Source: Parapedobacter indicus (GTDB lineage: Bacteria > Bacteroidota > Bacteroidia > Sphingobacteriales > Sphingobacteriaceae). From it: a DNA stretch of 64,000 bases. The notes beneath the pieces are model-generated. The model made no database searches and was not told the origin of the DNA. It saw only the letters and a list, made by a program, of their open reading frames with translations. Made by a program: the position numbers and the translations under genes. The DNA lies in assembly GCF_900113765.1 (NCBI RefSeq), contig NZ_FOQO01000007.1, forward strand, positions 62,001 to 126,000. The letters run 5' to 3'. This document shows, piece by piece, positions 37,018 to 46,448 of the stretch (within the stretch, counting starts at the first letter, position 1; every line of letters begins with the position of its first letter).

Positions 37018-38223
37018 ATGATAAAAGGGGAAACATTAGAAATAACACGTTTGGGTAAGTTTATGCTGCTTGCCGGCATTGTTTTGGTGGCCTCCAACCT
37101 GCGGGCACCGATTACCAGTGTAGGCCCGGTGGTTTCGCAGATTCAGGATGTACTGCACCTTTCCAACACGCTGGCAGGCTTTATCACTACCATACCGTTG
37201 CTCGCGTTTGCCCTTCTTTCTCCGATAGCGCCAAAGCTAGCTGAAAAATGGAGCATCGAGACTGTGCTTTGGGTAGCTATTTGGGCAATCGGTTTGGGAT
37301 TATGGGTCAGGACGTCGACAAACGCCATATGGTTATTTGCCGGAACTGCACTTATAGGTAGCGGTATTGCTTTCGGTAATGTCCTTGTCCCTCCGTTTAT
37401 CAAACAGCGGTTCCCGAAAAAAATTGGACTGGTCACGGGCATTTACAGCGTGGCCATGAACATCACCGCATCGCTGGCCTCCGGATTGAGCATCGCCATC
37501 GGTCATTGGACGGGACAAGGTTGGAAAGGCTCGATTGGCGTGTGGTTAGTTTTTTCGCTTATCACGATTATATGCTGGATTCCACAGCTGATACGCAGCA
37601 AGGAGAGAGCACTTCACGGCACATCAGCAGCTCGCCCGCAAAAGAGTACATCCATGCTCGGCTCGGGTCTCGCTTGGTATATCACCATTTTCATGGGACT
37701 CCAATCCCTGCTTTTCTATTGCTCTGTGGCTTGGCTGCCGGTCGTGTTGCAGGATTGGGGAATGGCGTCCGAAGTGTCAGGATGGACACTTTCATTCATT
37801 CAGTTCTCTCAGCTTCCCATTGTCTTTATCGGCCCCATCATTGCTAGCCGGGTAAAAAACCACACATCCTTGATCTGGTTCATCGGAGGTACACTGGCCC
37901 TGAGTCTGTTGCTGATCATCGCGTGGCGTACGCAGTTCATCATTCCCGCTGTTATTTTGTTTGGCTTGGGTACCGGTTTAGCGTTTAGTTTGGTCATGAT
38001 GTGGTTCGTTCTCCGGACGGCAACCACCTGGGATGCTGCACGGATTTCAGGAATGGCACAATCCTTCGGATATGCCCTCGCCGCAGTAGGCCCGCCTCTT
38101 TTTGGCGCACTGCATGACTGGGCGGGAAACTGGGAGACGCCTTTCTTCCTGCTGGTCGCTGCCACCATCGTACTGTATATCACCGGCATGAAAGTCGCTA
38201 AGCCGAAAGTTATCAACAGTTAA
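37018..38223 (+). CDS. MFS transporter, CynX/NimT family
   Basis: 401 residues with about 12 membrane helices. The N-terminus VASNLRAPITSVGPVVSQI is the hallmark of the CynX/NimT (cyanate/2-nitroimidazole) branch; LVPPFIKQRFP is the loop 4-5 region. It may export or import small anions or nitro compounds; substrate is not shown. It is divergent from nrdD and convergent with the 618-residue gene, 10 bases apart. A weak TACTTTCG lies upstream at 36984-36991. Confidence 0.9.
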   Translation: MIKGETLEITRLGKFMLLAGIVLVASNLRAPITSVGPVVSQIQDVLHLSNTLAGFITTIPLLAFALLSPIAPKLAEKWSIETVLWVAIWAIGLGLWVRTSTNAIWLFAGTALIGSGIAFGNVLVPPFIKQRFPKKIGLVTGIYSVAMNITASLASGLSIAIGHWTGQGWKGSIGVWLVFSLITIICWIPQLIRSKERALHGTSAARPQKSTSMLGSGLAWYITIFMGLQSLLFYCSVAWLPVVLQDWGMASEVSGWTLSFIQFSQLPIVFIGPIIASRVKNHTSLIWFIGGTLALSLLLIIAWRTQFIIPAVILFGLGTGLAFSLVMMWFVLRTATTWDAARISGMAQSFGYALAAVGPPLFGALHDWAGNWETPFFLLVAATIVLYITGMKVAKPKVINS

Positions 38224-38233
38224 AAACCGAAAG

Positions 38234-40090
38234 TCAGATGCATCCTGAAGTTCTTTCTTGTGGCAATCTTACGGCTGTGCACACCGAGGTTGCGCTGAAA
38301 ATAGACAATTGAAGCAGGGTTTTTTCTGCATCTGCAATCGCTGCTTTCATATCGTCTATGTTTGTTTGGGCATAACGCTGCATGGATGGTATGATAGATC
38401 GGTAGTATTCGATACCCAGTAGCAGGTTATCGCGGAATGCCCGGTAGTACGCACTCCTTTTTTCGGTGGAATCATGCTGGTTTTTCCCGATTTCCCCTTT
38501 TAGGTAGTCGATATAAAGGCGCAGTTCATTGACAAACAGGTTTGAACGGAACCGGTTGTTTAATAGATTGACCTTACCATAAATGTGACTGACCATTTCT
38601 TTCAGGGATGCGATTTTGGAGAAGTACACCAGGTTGGGTCCCGGACATATCGTTACCGCCTTTAGGTTATGCTTGGGCGGTATGCCATTGGTTAGCACCG
38701 CCGGTGCTGCGAGCCCTTCACATAGGCAATCCTTTTCAACGATGGCTGTGACGGCTTTTTGGTATGCTTCCTCATCGGGGCAATTAATCCTTGCTTCTTT
38801 GAGTTTCAAGTTCTGATATTGGCGGGAGGCGGTACAAATCGCCCTTTCGGTAAATTCGGTGTTAAACGACAGGAACTTTTTATGACACGGGCTGCCCGGA
38901 CGGTTTTTGGCAACCCGCAATTTCCGCTGTTCTTCGGAACTGCTCGGACGGAAATTATGGAACGGCACACCCAATGGCGAAGCATTACTCAAGTAAAAAT
39001 CTTCGGGCTGTGCATTCGCCAGGTTCGTAAGGGTATCTTCATCGACATTCGTAGCCTCAGGCACCAACAGAAAAGGACTTCCCCACCCGGTCCCGTCCAA
39101 TTGATAGTAATCGATCAGGAAGCGGTCTTCGCCCGCCGTACCGATACCTCCCTGCACGGTAATACGCTGCATGGGGTCTACCCCAAAGCCCTGCCGTTCC
39201 TTGCTTGCAAGCGCGGTATCGCATAGCTTCTTCAATTCTGCATAAAGCCCCCCACGTTGCGTTTTGAAAGCCTCCATGATCGGGCCTAACAAGACTCCAT
39301 CACTGACGAATGCATGCCCCCCGCAGTTCAGGCCAGACTCTATCCGGAATTCAGACACCCAAAGGCCCTTTTTTGCCAGCAACTTGCCCTGTATTAATGC
39401 TGACCGATAGTCACTTACCTTCAAAATAATCCGTTTGGTAAGCTTTCCGTTTCCATCCGGGAAGAAATCATCAAACTGCTCGAAGTAACTATACAGGCGT
39501 GGATTTAGCCCAGCTGACAAGATAACGGCCGATTGGAGATTGCTCATCGCAAATCCCCTCAGTGCGGCCGATGCATCCGAATATTCGGGCGGCAGTGGAG
39601 TACCATCTGCCGCGTAGTTGGTTTTATCTACCTTGGTCATGATATTTACATCGATTGCCCCCGCAGTAACGGCAGCACGCAGGTCCGTAGCCCGCTTTTT
39701 CCGCTCTTCACCACTGCTGGCACACATGGCAAGGTAATCACGTTTTGCCGGTGCTCCCTCCGGCAGCAATTCAAAATAGTGCGTAAGGTCGCTATCGGAT
39801 TCAAACCGTCCGTTGTGAAGTTGTTTTACCTGCTCATCAATGATATCCTGTAACAGGTTGAGGTATGCTGTGATCCGCTTAGCCCGGTAATCTTCGGATC
39901 TGGATGAAATAGGGGTAAATGGCCGACTAAATGCCGTTGCATAAAACTCACGCATCTGCTCCACCAGGTGGTCATCGGCCAACGACAATGCCGATGATAT
40001 GCCAAACCGCGCCACTTTCAGCGGTGTGTCAATCGTGAATCCCAGTCCCATTACGGGTATATGAAAGGTGTGTTGATTGGTTTCGTTCAT
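38234..40090 (-). CDS. Conserved hypothetical protein, nitronate monooxygenase-like TIM barrel
   Basis: 618 residues, about twice the size of nitronate monooxygenases. Three segments fit that FMN TIM-barrel family: the start HIPVMGLGFTIDTPLKVARF, the strand with ESGLNCGGHAF, and VQGGIGTAGEDRF followed by a LDGTGWGSPFLL strand. The last resembles the phosphate-binding loops of NPD/PfaD proteins. The C-terminal 250 residues are Cys-containing and helical and I do not recognise them. Its own promoter has a Crp/Fnr-type site as in nrdD and nosZ, so it is probably part of anaerobic or nitrogen-oxide metabolism. Function is otherwise unknown. Confidence 0.6.
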   Translation of the reverse strand: MNETNQHTFHIPVMGLGFTIDTPLKVARFGISSALSLADDHLVEQMREFYATAFSRPFTPISSRSEDYRAKRITAYLNLLQDIIDEQVKQLHNGRFESDSDLTHYFELLPEGAPAKRDYLAMCASSGEERKKRATDLRAAVTAGAIDVNIMTKVDKTNYAADGTPLPPEYSDASAALRGFAMSNLQSAVILSAGLNPRLYSYFEQFDDFFPDGNGKLTKRIILKVSDYRSALIQGKLLAKKGLWVSEFRIESGLNCGGHAFVSDGVLLGPIMEAFKTQRGGLYAELKKLCDTALASKERQGFGVDPMQRITVQGGIGTAGEDRFLIDYYQLDGTGWGSPFLLVPEATNVDEDTLTNLANAQPEDFYLSNASPLGVPFHNFRPSSSEEQRKLRVAKNRPGSPCHKKFLSFNTEFTERAICTASRQYQNLKLKEARINCPDEEAYQKAVTAIVEKDCLCEGLAAPAVLTNGIPPKHNLKAVTICPGPNLVYFSKIASLKEMVSHIYGKVNLLNNRFRSNLFVNELRLYIDYLKGEIGKNQHDSTEKRSAYYRAFRDNLLLGIEYYRSIIPSMQRYAQTNIDDMKAAIADAEKTLLQLSIFSATSVCTAVRLPQERTSGCI

Positions 40091-40109
40091 TGTATTTGTT
40101 TCGGTACTA

Positions 40110-40153
40110 CAAAATTAGGGATTCCGCAGCGGCAGCATATGATGAAGGTCACC
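40110..40153 (-). promoter_or_regulatory. Promoter of the 618-residue gene with Crp/Fnr-type site
   Basis: Minus-strand GGTGACCTTCATCATA (40138-40153), 20 bases, then TAATTTTG (40110-40117), the same -7 box as nrdD. No TTG at -33. Confidence 0.5.
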
Positions 40154-40190
40154 CGTGGAAGTGACGAGTATCATAATGGATAAAATCCTG

Positions 40191-40520
40191 CTATTCCAGT
40201 CCCATCTGGGCCTTACCCGCATCGGTAATCATGTGATAGTTCCATCGCGGTTCCCAGACCACCTCGACCTCGATTTCCCGCTTGGGGAAAACAACTCCTA
40301 GTATGTTTTCCACCCCATTGGTAATCGCCTCGCCCATGGGGCAGCCGGGTGTAGAAAGGGTCATTGTTACCTTCACCCTCGCTGCATCGCTAAAATCGAC
40401 GCCGTAGACCAAGCCGAGATCAATGATATTGACATACAGCTCGGGATCGATCACCTGCATCAGTGCCGTCTGCGCTTTTAGCAATTCCGCGGCAAACGGG
40501 TCATTGAGTTTTATTTCCAT
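40191..40520 (-). CDS. DUF59/MIP18-family metal-sulfur cluster assembly factor
   Basis: 109 residues. The family marks DPELYVNIIDLGLVYGV and TLSTPGCPMGEAI (with the conserved Cys) are clear; related proteins are SufT and PaaD. It probably aids Fe-S cluster insertion or maturation. The start overlaps the heme-copper-like gene by 20 bases; the group ric-DUF2249-membrane-DUF59 is thus one operon for nitrosative or Fe-S repair. Confidence 0.9.
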   Translation of the reverse strand: MEIKLNDPFAAELLKAQTALMQVIDPELYVNIIDLGLVYGVDFSDAARVKVTMTLSTPGCPMGEAITNGVENILGVVFPKREIEVEVVWEPRWNYHMITDAGKAQMGLE

Positions 40521-41781
40521 CTGTCATCATCGGTTTATGAAAAATTGTCTTTGCCACATTAACAACATACAATGCTGCCAATATGATCCATGCTATCAGC
40601 GCAACACGGATCAAAGCGGTACAATTGGTCACCATTCCCGCAACCAGTAATACAAACGCAGCAAGGTATACGTAAAACTGATAGACGGTAAGCCGTTCAC
40701 TGTACAATTGCTTGGGCAATGGCACGTTTACTTTGCCCGTGAGGTGCCGGTAATGATTGCTCCAAACGATAAACGGCAGGGTCTTAAATGTTTTGCCTAA
40801 GATAATGGCGGTAATCCATCCCAGGAATAAAAACGTACCATAGAGAGATGTCCAACGGGTATCCGCGACAAAATATGCGACCGGGAGCAAGACAAATCCC
40901 ACGACGAGGCAAGCAAATGAAACGGCAGCGTGCTTCATCAGCAGTTCCACTTTCCGGCGCAGGCGGTTGCGGTACGCATCGGCGAGGTAAATCAGCCAAG
41001 CAAACGTACCCAATGCGACGATACCAGCATAGGTCAGCATTTTCGACGTAACGGGATTGAAGTAACCGTCAGAAAGAAACAGAATCAATCCCGCGTTCTG
41101 TAAGATCAATGCAACATAAAGCAACCACTCCCGCTTCGACTTACCCAAAAGAAACATCGGCACCAGTTTCGTACTCACACCGGAAATCAGCTGCAGAAAC
41201 CATCCAGCAAGGCCGGCGTGTGCATGAAGCTTCAGCATATCGAGGTGATTACGTGGGATGAAGGTAACCCGCAGGTTGATAGCCAGCAGAAGCCCTATGA
41301 TGGTGGTAATAAGTAGCCACAGTGCCGAACTTACCATAAATGCACGCTGAACGGAACTGTGTTGATGCAGTGCGGCGGTGGCACTCGTATTGATGGTATA
41401 GAGCAAGGCAGCTGATACGACCAATGAACCACCGATAATCATCAGCGCGCCCACTTCAAACACCCAGAATGACCAGGCCAACAGAAGGGTACCCAGGGTG
41501 AGCATCACATAGGAAGCGACAGCGAATGGCACACTATACAGATCACGCTCACAGATAACCGGCAGTAATTGGTAGGCCGCCCCGAAAATGACCATGGTCC
41601 CCCAGCCCAGTGCGGCTGTGTGGACTAGGGCCAACAGATGCGGATTAAAGTGATGCCCGGTCAATTCGCCGGCTACCCTAAAAAGCAGCACTGCCAGTAC
41701 TGCAAAGAACACGGCTCCGGTACCATAAAATGGCAATACCGCCATGCGGTGAGGAGTTTTTCCGATGGGGATAGCTGCCAT
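40501..41781 (-). CDS. Polytopic heme-copper-oxidase-like/NnrS-like membrane protein
   Basis: 426 residues from ATG at 41781; an earlier ATG at 41802 would overlap the upstream gene. About 12 helices. HTAALGWGTMVIFGAAYQLLPV resembles helix II of heme-copper oxidase subunit I, and KLHAHAGLAGWFLQLISGV adds two more His. The full set of heme and CuB ligands is not visible, so it is probably not a catalytic oxidase. NnrS-type proteins, linked to nitric oxide tolerance, have a similar build. It lies in the ric operon. Confidence 0.7.
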   Translation of the reverse strand: MAAIPIGKTPHRMAVLPFYGTGAVFFAVLAVLLFRVAGELTGHHFNPHLLALVHTAALGWGTMVIFGAAYQLLPVICERDLYSVPFAVASYVMLTLGTLLLAWSFWVFEVGALMIIGGSLVVSAALLYTINTSATAALHQHSSVQRAFMVSSALWLLITTIIGLLLAINLRVTFIPRNHLDMLKLHAHAGLAGWFLQLISGVSTKLVPMFLLGKSKREWLLYVALILQNAGLILFLSDGYFNPVTSKMLTYAGIVALGTFAWLIYLADAYRNRLRRKVELLMKHAAVSFACLVVGFVLLPVAYFVADTRWTSLYGTFLFLGWITAIILGKTFKTLPFIVWSNHYRHLTGKVNVPLPKQLYSERLTVYQFYVYLAAFVLLVAGMVTNCTALIRVALIAWIILAALYVVNVAKTIFHKPMMTDGNKTQ

Positions 41782-41785
41782 ACTT

Positions 41786-42622
41786 CTAAACCCTTGGTAC
41801 AATCAACAACTTCACATCGCCCGCTCCTACCTCGTGGATATGCGCGACATACGCTTGGTCTGCGAGTTCCTCCAGCAGGTGCAAAGGGACCCGCTTATGC
41901 TGTACATACAGTGCTTGGCCGGGTGACAAGGTCGGCAAAGTCTCCAGAATAGCCTCCATCGGCTGTGGCATCGGCAGGGAACGGACATCAAGCCGAACAA
42001 GTTTGGCTTCAGCATAGGTAGCTAATATCCGGTCGAATGAGGGCGAATCGTGCATCATGACGCGGTCGGCGGCGGGCGTTTCTGTCGGCTTCGCGAATGC
42101 ATCTCGCTTGAAAAACCACGTGTGATACACCTTATCACCCACGGTTTCGACGAAACTTTTTGCACCTTTTTTTCCAAGTAAGTTGATCAATGGATAAGGA
42201 ACAAAGGAATTAACGATGCACAGCAGATTGCCGGTTGGCAATGCGCCATATCGCTGTACGATGGCTCTCAGCGGATCGTCGCCCGATTCGATCATTTCGC
42301 GTACATCAAAAAAATCGACCGCATCTTCATCCGCTGCGGCAAGCCAGTCCGGCCGTTCGATATTGTTCCGCTCTTCTTGGCTCTCCATCAGCATCTCATC
42401 GGCAAACCGGAATCCCAGAGGTTCCAGCGCCGCCCGGATGTCCGCCATGGAGCAGCCGCCAATGGCGGCTGCTTCGGCCAACGTGACCCGTGGTGCCATC
42501 ACCCGGCGCAGCAACGGATTCTTCAGCTTTCGCAAAGGCTTCGCAAGTGCAGCTATCGCCGCTATACTGTCGGCGTTGACCTTGATGACCTCCGATACCC
42601 GGGTGTGTTTGTTGATAATCAT
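41786..42622 (-). CDS. DUF1858/DUF2249-domain protein
   Basis: 278 residues. The N-terminal third has a DUF1858-like helical unit (VTLAEAAAIGGCSMADIRAALE). The rest has DUF2249-like modules, with LDVRSLPMPQPMEAILETLPTLSPGQALYV split across the last one. Such proteins cluster with ric and denitrification genes; their biochemical role is unknown. It is 15 bases after ric and 4 bases before the membrane gene. Confidence 0.75.
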   Translation of the reverse strand: MIINKHTRVSEVIKVNADSIAAIAALAKPLRKLKNPLLRRVMAPRVTLAEAAAIGGCSMADIRAALEPLGFRFADEMLMESQEERNNIERPDWLAAADEDAVDFFDVREMIESGDDPLRAIVQRYGALPTGNLLCIVNSFVPYPLINLLGKKGAKSFVETVGDKVYHTWFFKRDAFAKPTETPAADRVMMHDSPSFDRILATYAEAKLVRLDVRSLPMPQPMEAILETLPTLSPGQALYVQHKRVPLHLLEELADQAYVAHIHEVGAGDVKLLIVPRV

Positions 42623-42637
42623 CGCTCTTCTCCCTTA

Positions 42638-43591
42638 TCATGCACCCGCACTACTGAGACGTTCCTTTTCCAATTTCAATGCTTTGGGAAACAGAATGTT
42701 GTTTTCCAAATGGATATGCTGGAAAAGATCGTTTTCGAACTCCTTTATCTTCTCGAAAAGGTAGGTATATGAATTGCAGGCATCCGCTGGCAATTCGTAA
42801 TCTCTCGTCAGTTTCCGCAGCGCTTTAAGCTCATCACCCGTCGCGCCATGTTCAACTTCCATCAGTTGCACCGGTCCCCCGATTCCGACCGGTATCTGCA
42901 CGCCCGTCCCGTTACTTTCCAGTGCTTTAATCGCAGGAAACAGTACCCGTTCCTCTTTCTGTACATGGCTGTACAGTTCGCCCATAAGCCCTTCCAGTCC
43001 ATCCGCCAATTCGACAAGCTCGGGATGCACCGAACCGTGGCGCGAAGCGACCTTTTCTGCCAACTGTTCGATGATAGGTCCGTTTTCCCGGATATACTTG
43101 TGATGTACCTGATAGATGTAATCCGCCAGGAAGCTCAGATCCCACGAATCGAAATCGTGTGCCGTTTGTCCGGTCACCACTGTTTCCGAGCGGTCCAATG
43201 CTTCCTGTACCTGTTCTTCCGTTAGTCCCGCATGATGAATGGCTTCTTTGAGTGTCTGTTTTCCACCGCAACAGAAATCGATCCCTAACCTCTTGAAAAC
43301 TTCTGCCTTCCGCATATCCCTGGCTGCGATCTCACCCACCGTCTCTTCGGCCTTCTCAGCGGCGGGTTTGGCGATCTGTACTTGCCAATCCAGCGGGCCC
43401 GCTTCCAGGTATTCCCATGTGAAAATATTACCCCGCTCTCCCAGTAGTTGGTAATACAGAGGTTTGGGATCGTGATCGTTGTGGATGATGAAACTTTCAC
43501 CCGCTTCCAATGCATCGAAATGCTCAAAAATCGTCGGATGTTTCAGCCGGGGCTCAATCCGGGTAACATCCAGTATTGCTGTTTTTATCAT
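42638..43591 (-). CDS. ric: Di-iron Fe-S cluster repair protein (Ric/ScdA/YtfE) with N-terminal DUF2249
   Basis: 317 residues. An added DUF2249 domain (1-80) precedes the ScdA N-terminal domain (GIDFCCGGKQTLKEAI) and a hemerythrin-like four-helix bundle. The bundle His/Glu come from QVHHKYI, HPELVEL, HVQKEERVLFPAI and HIHLENNILFPKAL. Ric repairs Fe-S centres damaged by nitric oxide or peroxide. It begins the repair operon 114 bases downstream of nosY. A minus-strand TATATTTG (43612-43619) may be its own promoter. Confidence 0.92.
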   Translation of the reverse strand: MIKTAILDVTRIEPRLKHPTIFEHFDALEAGESFIIHNDHDPKPLYYQLLGERGNIFTWEYLEAGPLDWQVQIAKPAAEKAEETVGEIAARDMRKAEVFKRLGIDFCCGGKQTLKEAIHHAGLTEEQVQEALDRSETVVTGQTAHDFDSWDLSFLADYIYQVHHKYIRENGPIIEQLAEKVASRHGSVHPELVELADGLEGLMGELYSHVQKEERVLFPAIKALESNGTGVQIPVGIGGPVQLMEVEHGATGDELKALRKLTRDYELPADACNSYTYLFEKIKEFENDLFQHIHLENNILFPKALKLEKERLSSAGA

Positions 43592-43611
43592 GACATTATT
43601 GATTTGATTTC

Positions 43612-43619
43612 CAAATATA
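43612..43619 (-). promoter_or_regulatory. TAnnTTTG box upstream of ric
   Basis: Minus-strand TATATTTG, 20 bases before the ric ATG. No Crp-like site lies at the distance seen for nrdD or nosZ, and no TTG at -33. Confidence 0.4.
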
Positions 43620-43621
43620 TT

Positions 43622-43642
43622 AAAAAAAGACTTTTTTGTCTT
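43622..43642 (-). terminator. Weak terminator after nosY
   Basis: Minus-strand AAGAC-AAAAAA-GTCTT followed by TTTTT. The stem is only 5 bp, so readthrough from the nos operon into ric is likely. Confidence 0.45.
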
Positions 43643-43705
43643 CTATTAAACCAGCTCGTTTCTATTTTTACTTGGCGCTGATAATCAGTCCCCTTCATTA
43701 TCTAT

Positions 43706-44482
43706 TTAGAGGTCTTTGCGCTTAAAAAACCGCAGGGAAAACCACAATGGAACCGCTGACCACAGAATTAGCACAGCAATGGTAAGAGCCACGCCTCCGC
43801 CTGTGCCGAAAAAACTCCGGAATATTGCACCGGTATATCCCATCAGCGCGGAGATATCAATCTGTAACAGAATGAGAATTCTGCTGATATCAATGGGATT
43901 AAGCAACGACAGCGCCACCATACCGTTTTCGATCGGATAGTCCGAAAACTGGAACAGCAGGAACAGTACCAATGCATCGAACAGCAGGGCAAAGTACAGC
44001 CAAAGCAAAATAGCCAGCCCGATGCCTTTGGCTTTGTCGCGTATTCGCACGGCCGCCCACAAGGCAACCGATACAAAAATCAATGACAATGCACAACCGC
44101 AAAGCACCAATATCAAGCCTGATGCAGTAGCCGCATAAAAAATTACGGGTATTCCAACCCCAACGGCAAAAGCCAAAGAGACGGCACCTGCCAAGCCGAT
44201 GAAAATGCTCATCCAGATTACATTACGCCGCAGCGGCTGGCTAACGAGCAACTCCATGAACTCCGCACTGTTGTATAGGTAAACCGTCGAAAAGATAATG
44301 CTTACCAGCGGCACCACGAACAGCACGATATTCAACAGGCTCACTACACCTTTATCAGCGTTGTCTTCCATGCTGAACACGCTGAATGAAAGCACCAATA
44401 ATACTGCGGTGTACACCAGGATGGTTCGACTTCTGAGAAGATCAGCTATGACATATTTAATAATCTTGTTCATCGGGTTCAA
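43706..44482 (-). CDS. nosY: NosY-type ABC transporter permease
   Basis: 258 residues, six membrane helices, of the ABC-2 permease kind typical for NosY. It works with NosF and NosD in maturing the copper centres of nitrous oxide reductase, probably moving a sulfur species. It overlaps nosF by 4 bases and ends the nos operon. Confidence 0.92.
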   Translation of the reverse strand: MNPMNKIIKYVIADLLRSRTILVYTAVLLVLSFSVFSMEDNADKGVVSLLNIVLFVVPLVSIIFSTVYLYNSAEFMELLVSQPLRRNVIWMSIFIGLAGAVSLAFAVGVGIPVIFYAATASGLILVLCGCALSLIFVSVALWAAVRIRDKAKGIGLAILLWLYFALLFDALVLFLLFQFSDYPIENGMVALSLLNPIDISRILILLQIDISALMGYTGAIFRSFFGTGGGVALTIAVLILWSAVPLWFSLRFFKRKDL

Positions 44483-45198
44483 TCAACGAATTCATGAATA
44501 GCTATTACCCTTGCAACCGCACTGGACAGCCGGTTTGTTCCGGTTTCCGCTTTAAGCGATTGCAGTGTCTTGTGAAACAATGGTTTTCCCTCTTGCATGT
44601 AAATAACTTCTGACACCAGGTCATCCAGTTCGCTCAACACGTGCGAAGTAATGAGGATCAGTTTGTTCTTTTGCCGTTCGCCGATAATTTTATCTTTCAG
44701 TAGCTCGGTCGAAATGGGATCCAGCCCCGCCGTCGGCTCATCGAGGATGAGTACCTCAGGATTGAACATAAAGGCGAGACAGGCACTCACTTTCTGGCGT
44801 GTTCCCCCCGAAAGTGTCCGCATCCGCTTATCGAGCATGCCACCCAATCCAAACGCGTTGAAAAGGTCATAATCCAGGGTCGATTCTGGCACTCTCCGGA
44901 TATCTTTCATCATATCCAATACCTGTCCGATGGTCATGTTTTCCGGGTACTGCCCGATTTGAGGCATGTATCCAATCTCATTCCTGTATTCCCATTCGCC
45001 GACAATGTCCTTGCCTTTGAACCGTATGTTGCCCGATTGCGGAATCACCATACCCAATATAGCCTTAATCAAGGTAGTCTTGCCGCTTCCGTTGGGTCCA
45101 ATGAGCGCCACGCATTGTCCGCCCTCCAACGCCAGGGAAACCTCATTAAGTACCTGAAGCTTTCCGAACCTTTTCGATAACTGTTGGATCGTAATCAT
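44479..45198 (-). CDS. nosF: NosF-type ABC transporter ATPase
   Basis: 239 residues. Walker A GPNGSGKTTLI, signature LSGGTRQK, Walker B VLILDEPTAGLDP and the H-loop ITSHV are all present. It powers NosY during NosZ copper-site assembly. It overlaps nosD and nosY by 4 bases each. Confidence 0.95.
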   Translation of the reverse strand: MITIQQLSKRFGKLQVLNEVSLALEGGQCVALIGPNGSGKTTLIKAILGMVIPQSGNIRFKGKDIVGEWEYRNEIGYMPQIGQYPENMTIGQVLDMMKDIRRVPESTLDYDLFNAFGLGGMLDKRMRTLSGGTRQKVSACLAFMFNPEVLILDEPTAGLDPISTELLKDKIIGERQKNKLILITSHVLSELDDLVSEVIYMQEGKPLFHKTLQSLKAETGTNRLSSAVARVIAIHEFVD

Positions 45199-46448
45199 AA
45201 GTCTACAGGGTTCATTAACGGACGATCATCTTTCAGATTTTCAGGCGTAAGACTGGGCAATACCCGTTCAGTGCGGTCAAGTAGCACTACCATGAAACTG
45301 CGGAAGAGCAGCATGGCCATCGGATACTTCTCCACCACCATCGAATACAGGCTGACGGGACGGTAAGGTACGTCGCCTTCTTTGTCTTTATCCAGGTCAT
45401 ACCCTTCGTACTTATCCCAATAGTTGTGCTCAAATGTATTAAGTACCAGCGAACCATTGGTGGCCACGTCAAACGTATTCTGCACAAAATTATTCTGGGT
45501 TAGTCTGTTATCCATGCAACTGGCCTGAATCTTCAATGCCCAACCGTTCCCCTGGAACTGGTTGCGTTGCATCTGGATACGGTTGCTTCCTTCCATCAAT
45601 ATACCGGTGGTATTACGGGAAAAAACATTATGCGCAACATGGCTGTCTGTGATGTCTTTCAACAATAAGCCATAGGCCGCATCTCCCCAATTTTCACTGA
45701 ATACATTATGCTCCATGCGCACATGCTTGGTATACATCACCGCCACACCGGCCCCGTTGTTGGTAAACGTATTGTAATAATATCCGTTGTCATGCGAAAA
45801 CATAAAATGCAACCCATATCGCCGGTTATTCAGGGAATGGTTGTCCCGTACTTCGGTGTGCGTCACAAATTCAAGATAAATTCCGTCCCGGTGACCGGTA
45901 ACGGTGTTGCCACCAATGTGCAGGCTGTCACTTTTCCATGCGTGTATACCGTTGCCCGTCAGCTGCTCTGTCTTACCATAGGCTGTCAATCGGTTATTAC
46001 GGATGGTACATTGGCTGGATCCCTGTATATAGACTCCAAAAAAATTGTCGTCGAATACGTTATCGGCGATGGTGACATGGTGGGTATCATATATTTTTAC
46101 CGCAGCAATGTCGGTTACGGCAGACTGGCCGGACGCCTCGATGGTAAACCCCTGAATGGTCACATTGGGGGCAAATATAGAAAGTGGTTCGTACTGCTTT
46201 TGGCCGTCGATAACGGGGTGATCCACCCCGAGGATTGCAACACGTTTGTGGATTGCTAGGTTTCCTTCGCGGTATGTTCCTCCTACTACCCGGATGGTAT
46301 CCCCGTCGGCAGCTAGTTCCAGAGCGCTTTTAATCGAAGTGATCCGATGTCGGGGTCCTACCTCGATGGTAGCGGCACGCACCATGCCGGCTACCATCAG
46401 GCAAACGCAAAGGTTAACTAGATAGGTTATTTCCACAGATCCTCCCAT
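45195..46448 (-). CDS. nosD: NosD, periplasmic copper-site maturation protein
   Basis: 417 residues. A signal peptide (VNLCVCLMVAGMVRA) is followed by right-handed beta-helix repeats with many N/H-rich turns (NNRRYGLHFMFSHDNGYYYN). It binds NosFY in the periplasm for CuZ assembly. The start at 46448 overlaps nosL by 22 bases. Confidence 0.94.
   Translation of the reverse strand: MGGSVEITYLVNLCVCLMVAGMVRAATIEVGPRHRITSIKSALELAADGDTIRVVGGTYREGNLAIHKRVAILGVDHPVIDGQKQYEPLSIFAPNVTIQGFTIEASGQSAVTDIAAVKIYDTHHVTIADNVFDDNFFGVYIQGSSQCTIRNNRLTAYGKTEQLTGNGIHAWKSDSLHIGGNTVTGHRDGIYLEFVTHTEVRDNHSLNNRRYGLHFMFSHDNGYYYNTFTNNGAGVAVMYTKHVRMEHNVFSENWGDAAYGLLLKDITDSHVAHNVFSRNTTGILMEGSNRIQMQRNQFQGNGWALKIQASCMDNRLTQNNFVQNTFDVATNGSLVLNTFEHNYWDKYEGYDLDKDKEGDVPYRPVSLYSMVVEKYPMAMLLFRSFMVVLLDRTERVLPSLTPENLKDDRPLMNPVDL

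Noticed and set aside
40501..41781. Functional cytochrome oxidase or NO reductase subunit I
   Set aside because: The complete set of heme and copper histidines in the usual helices was not visible.
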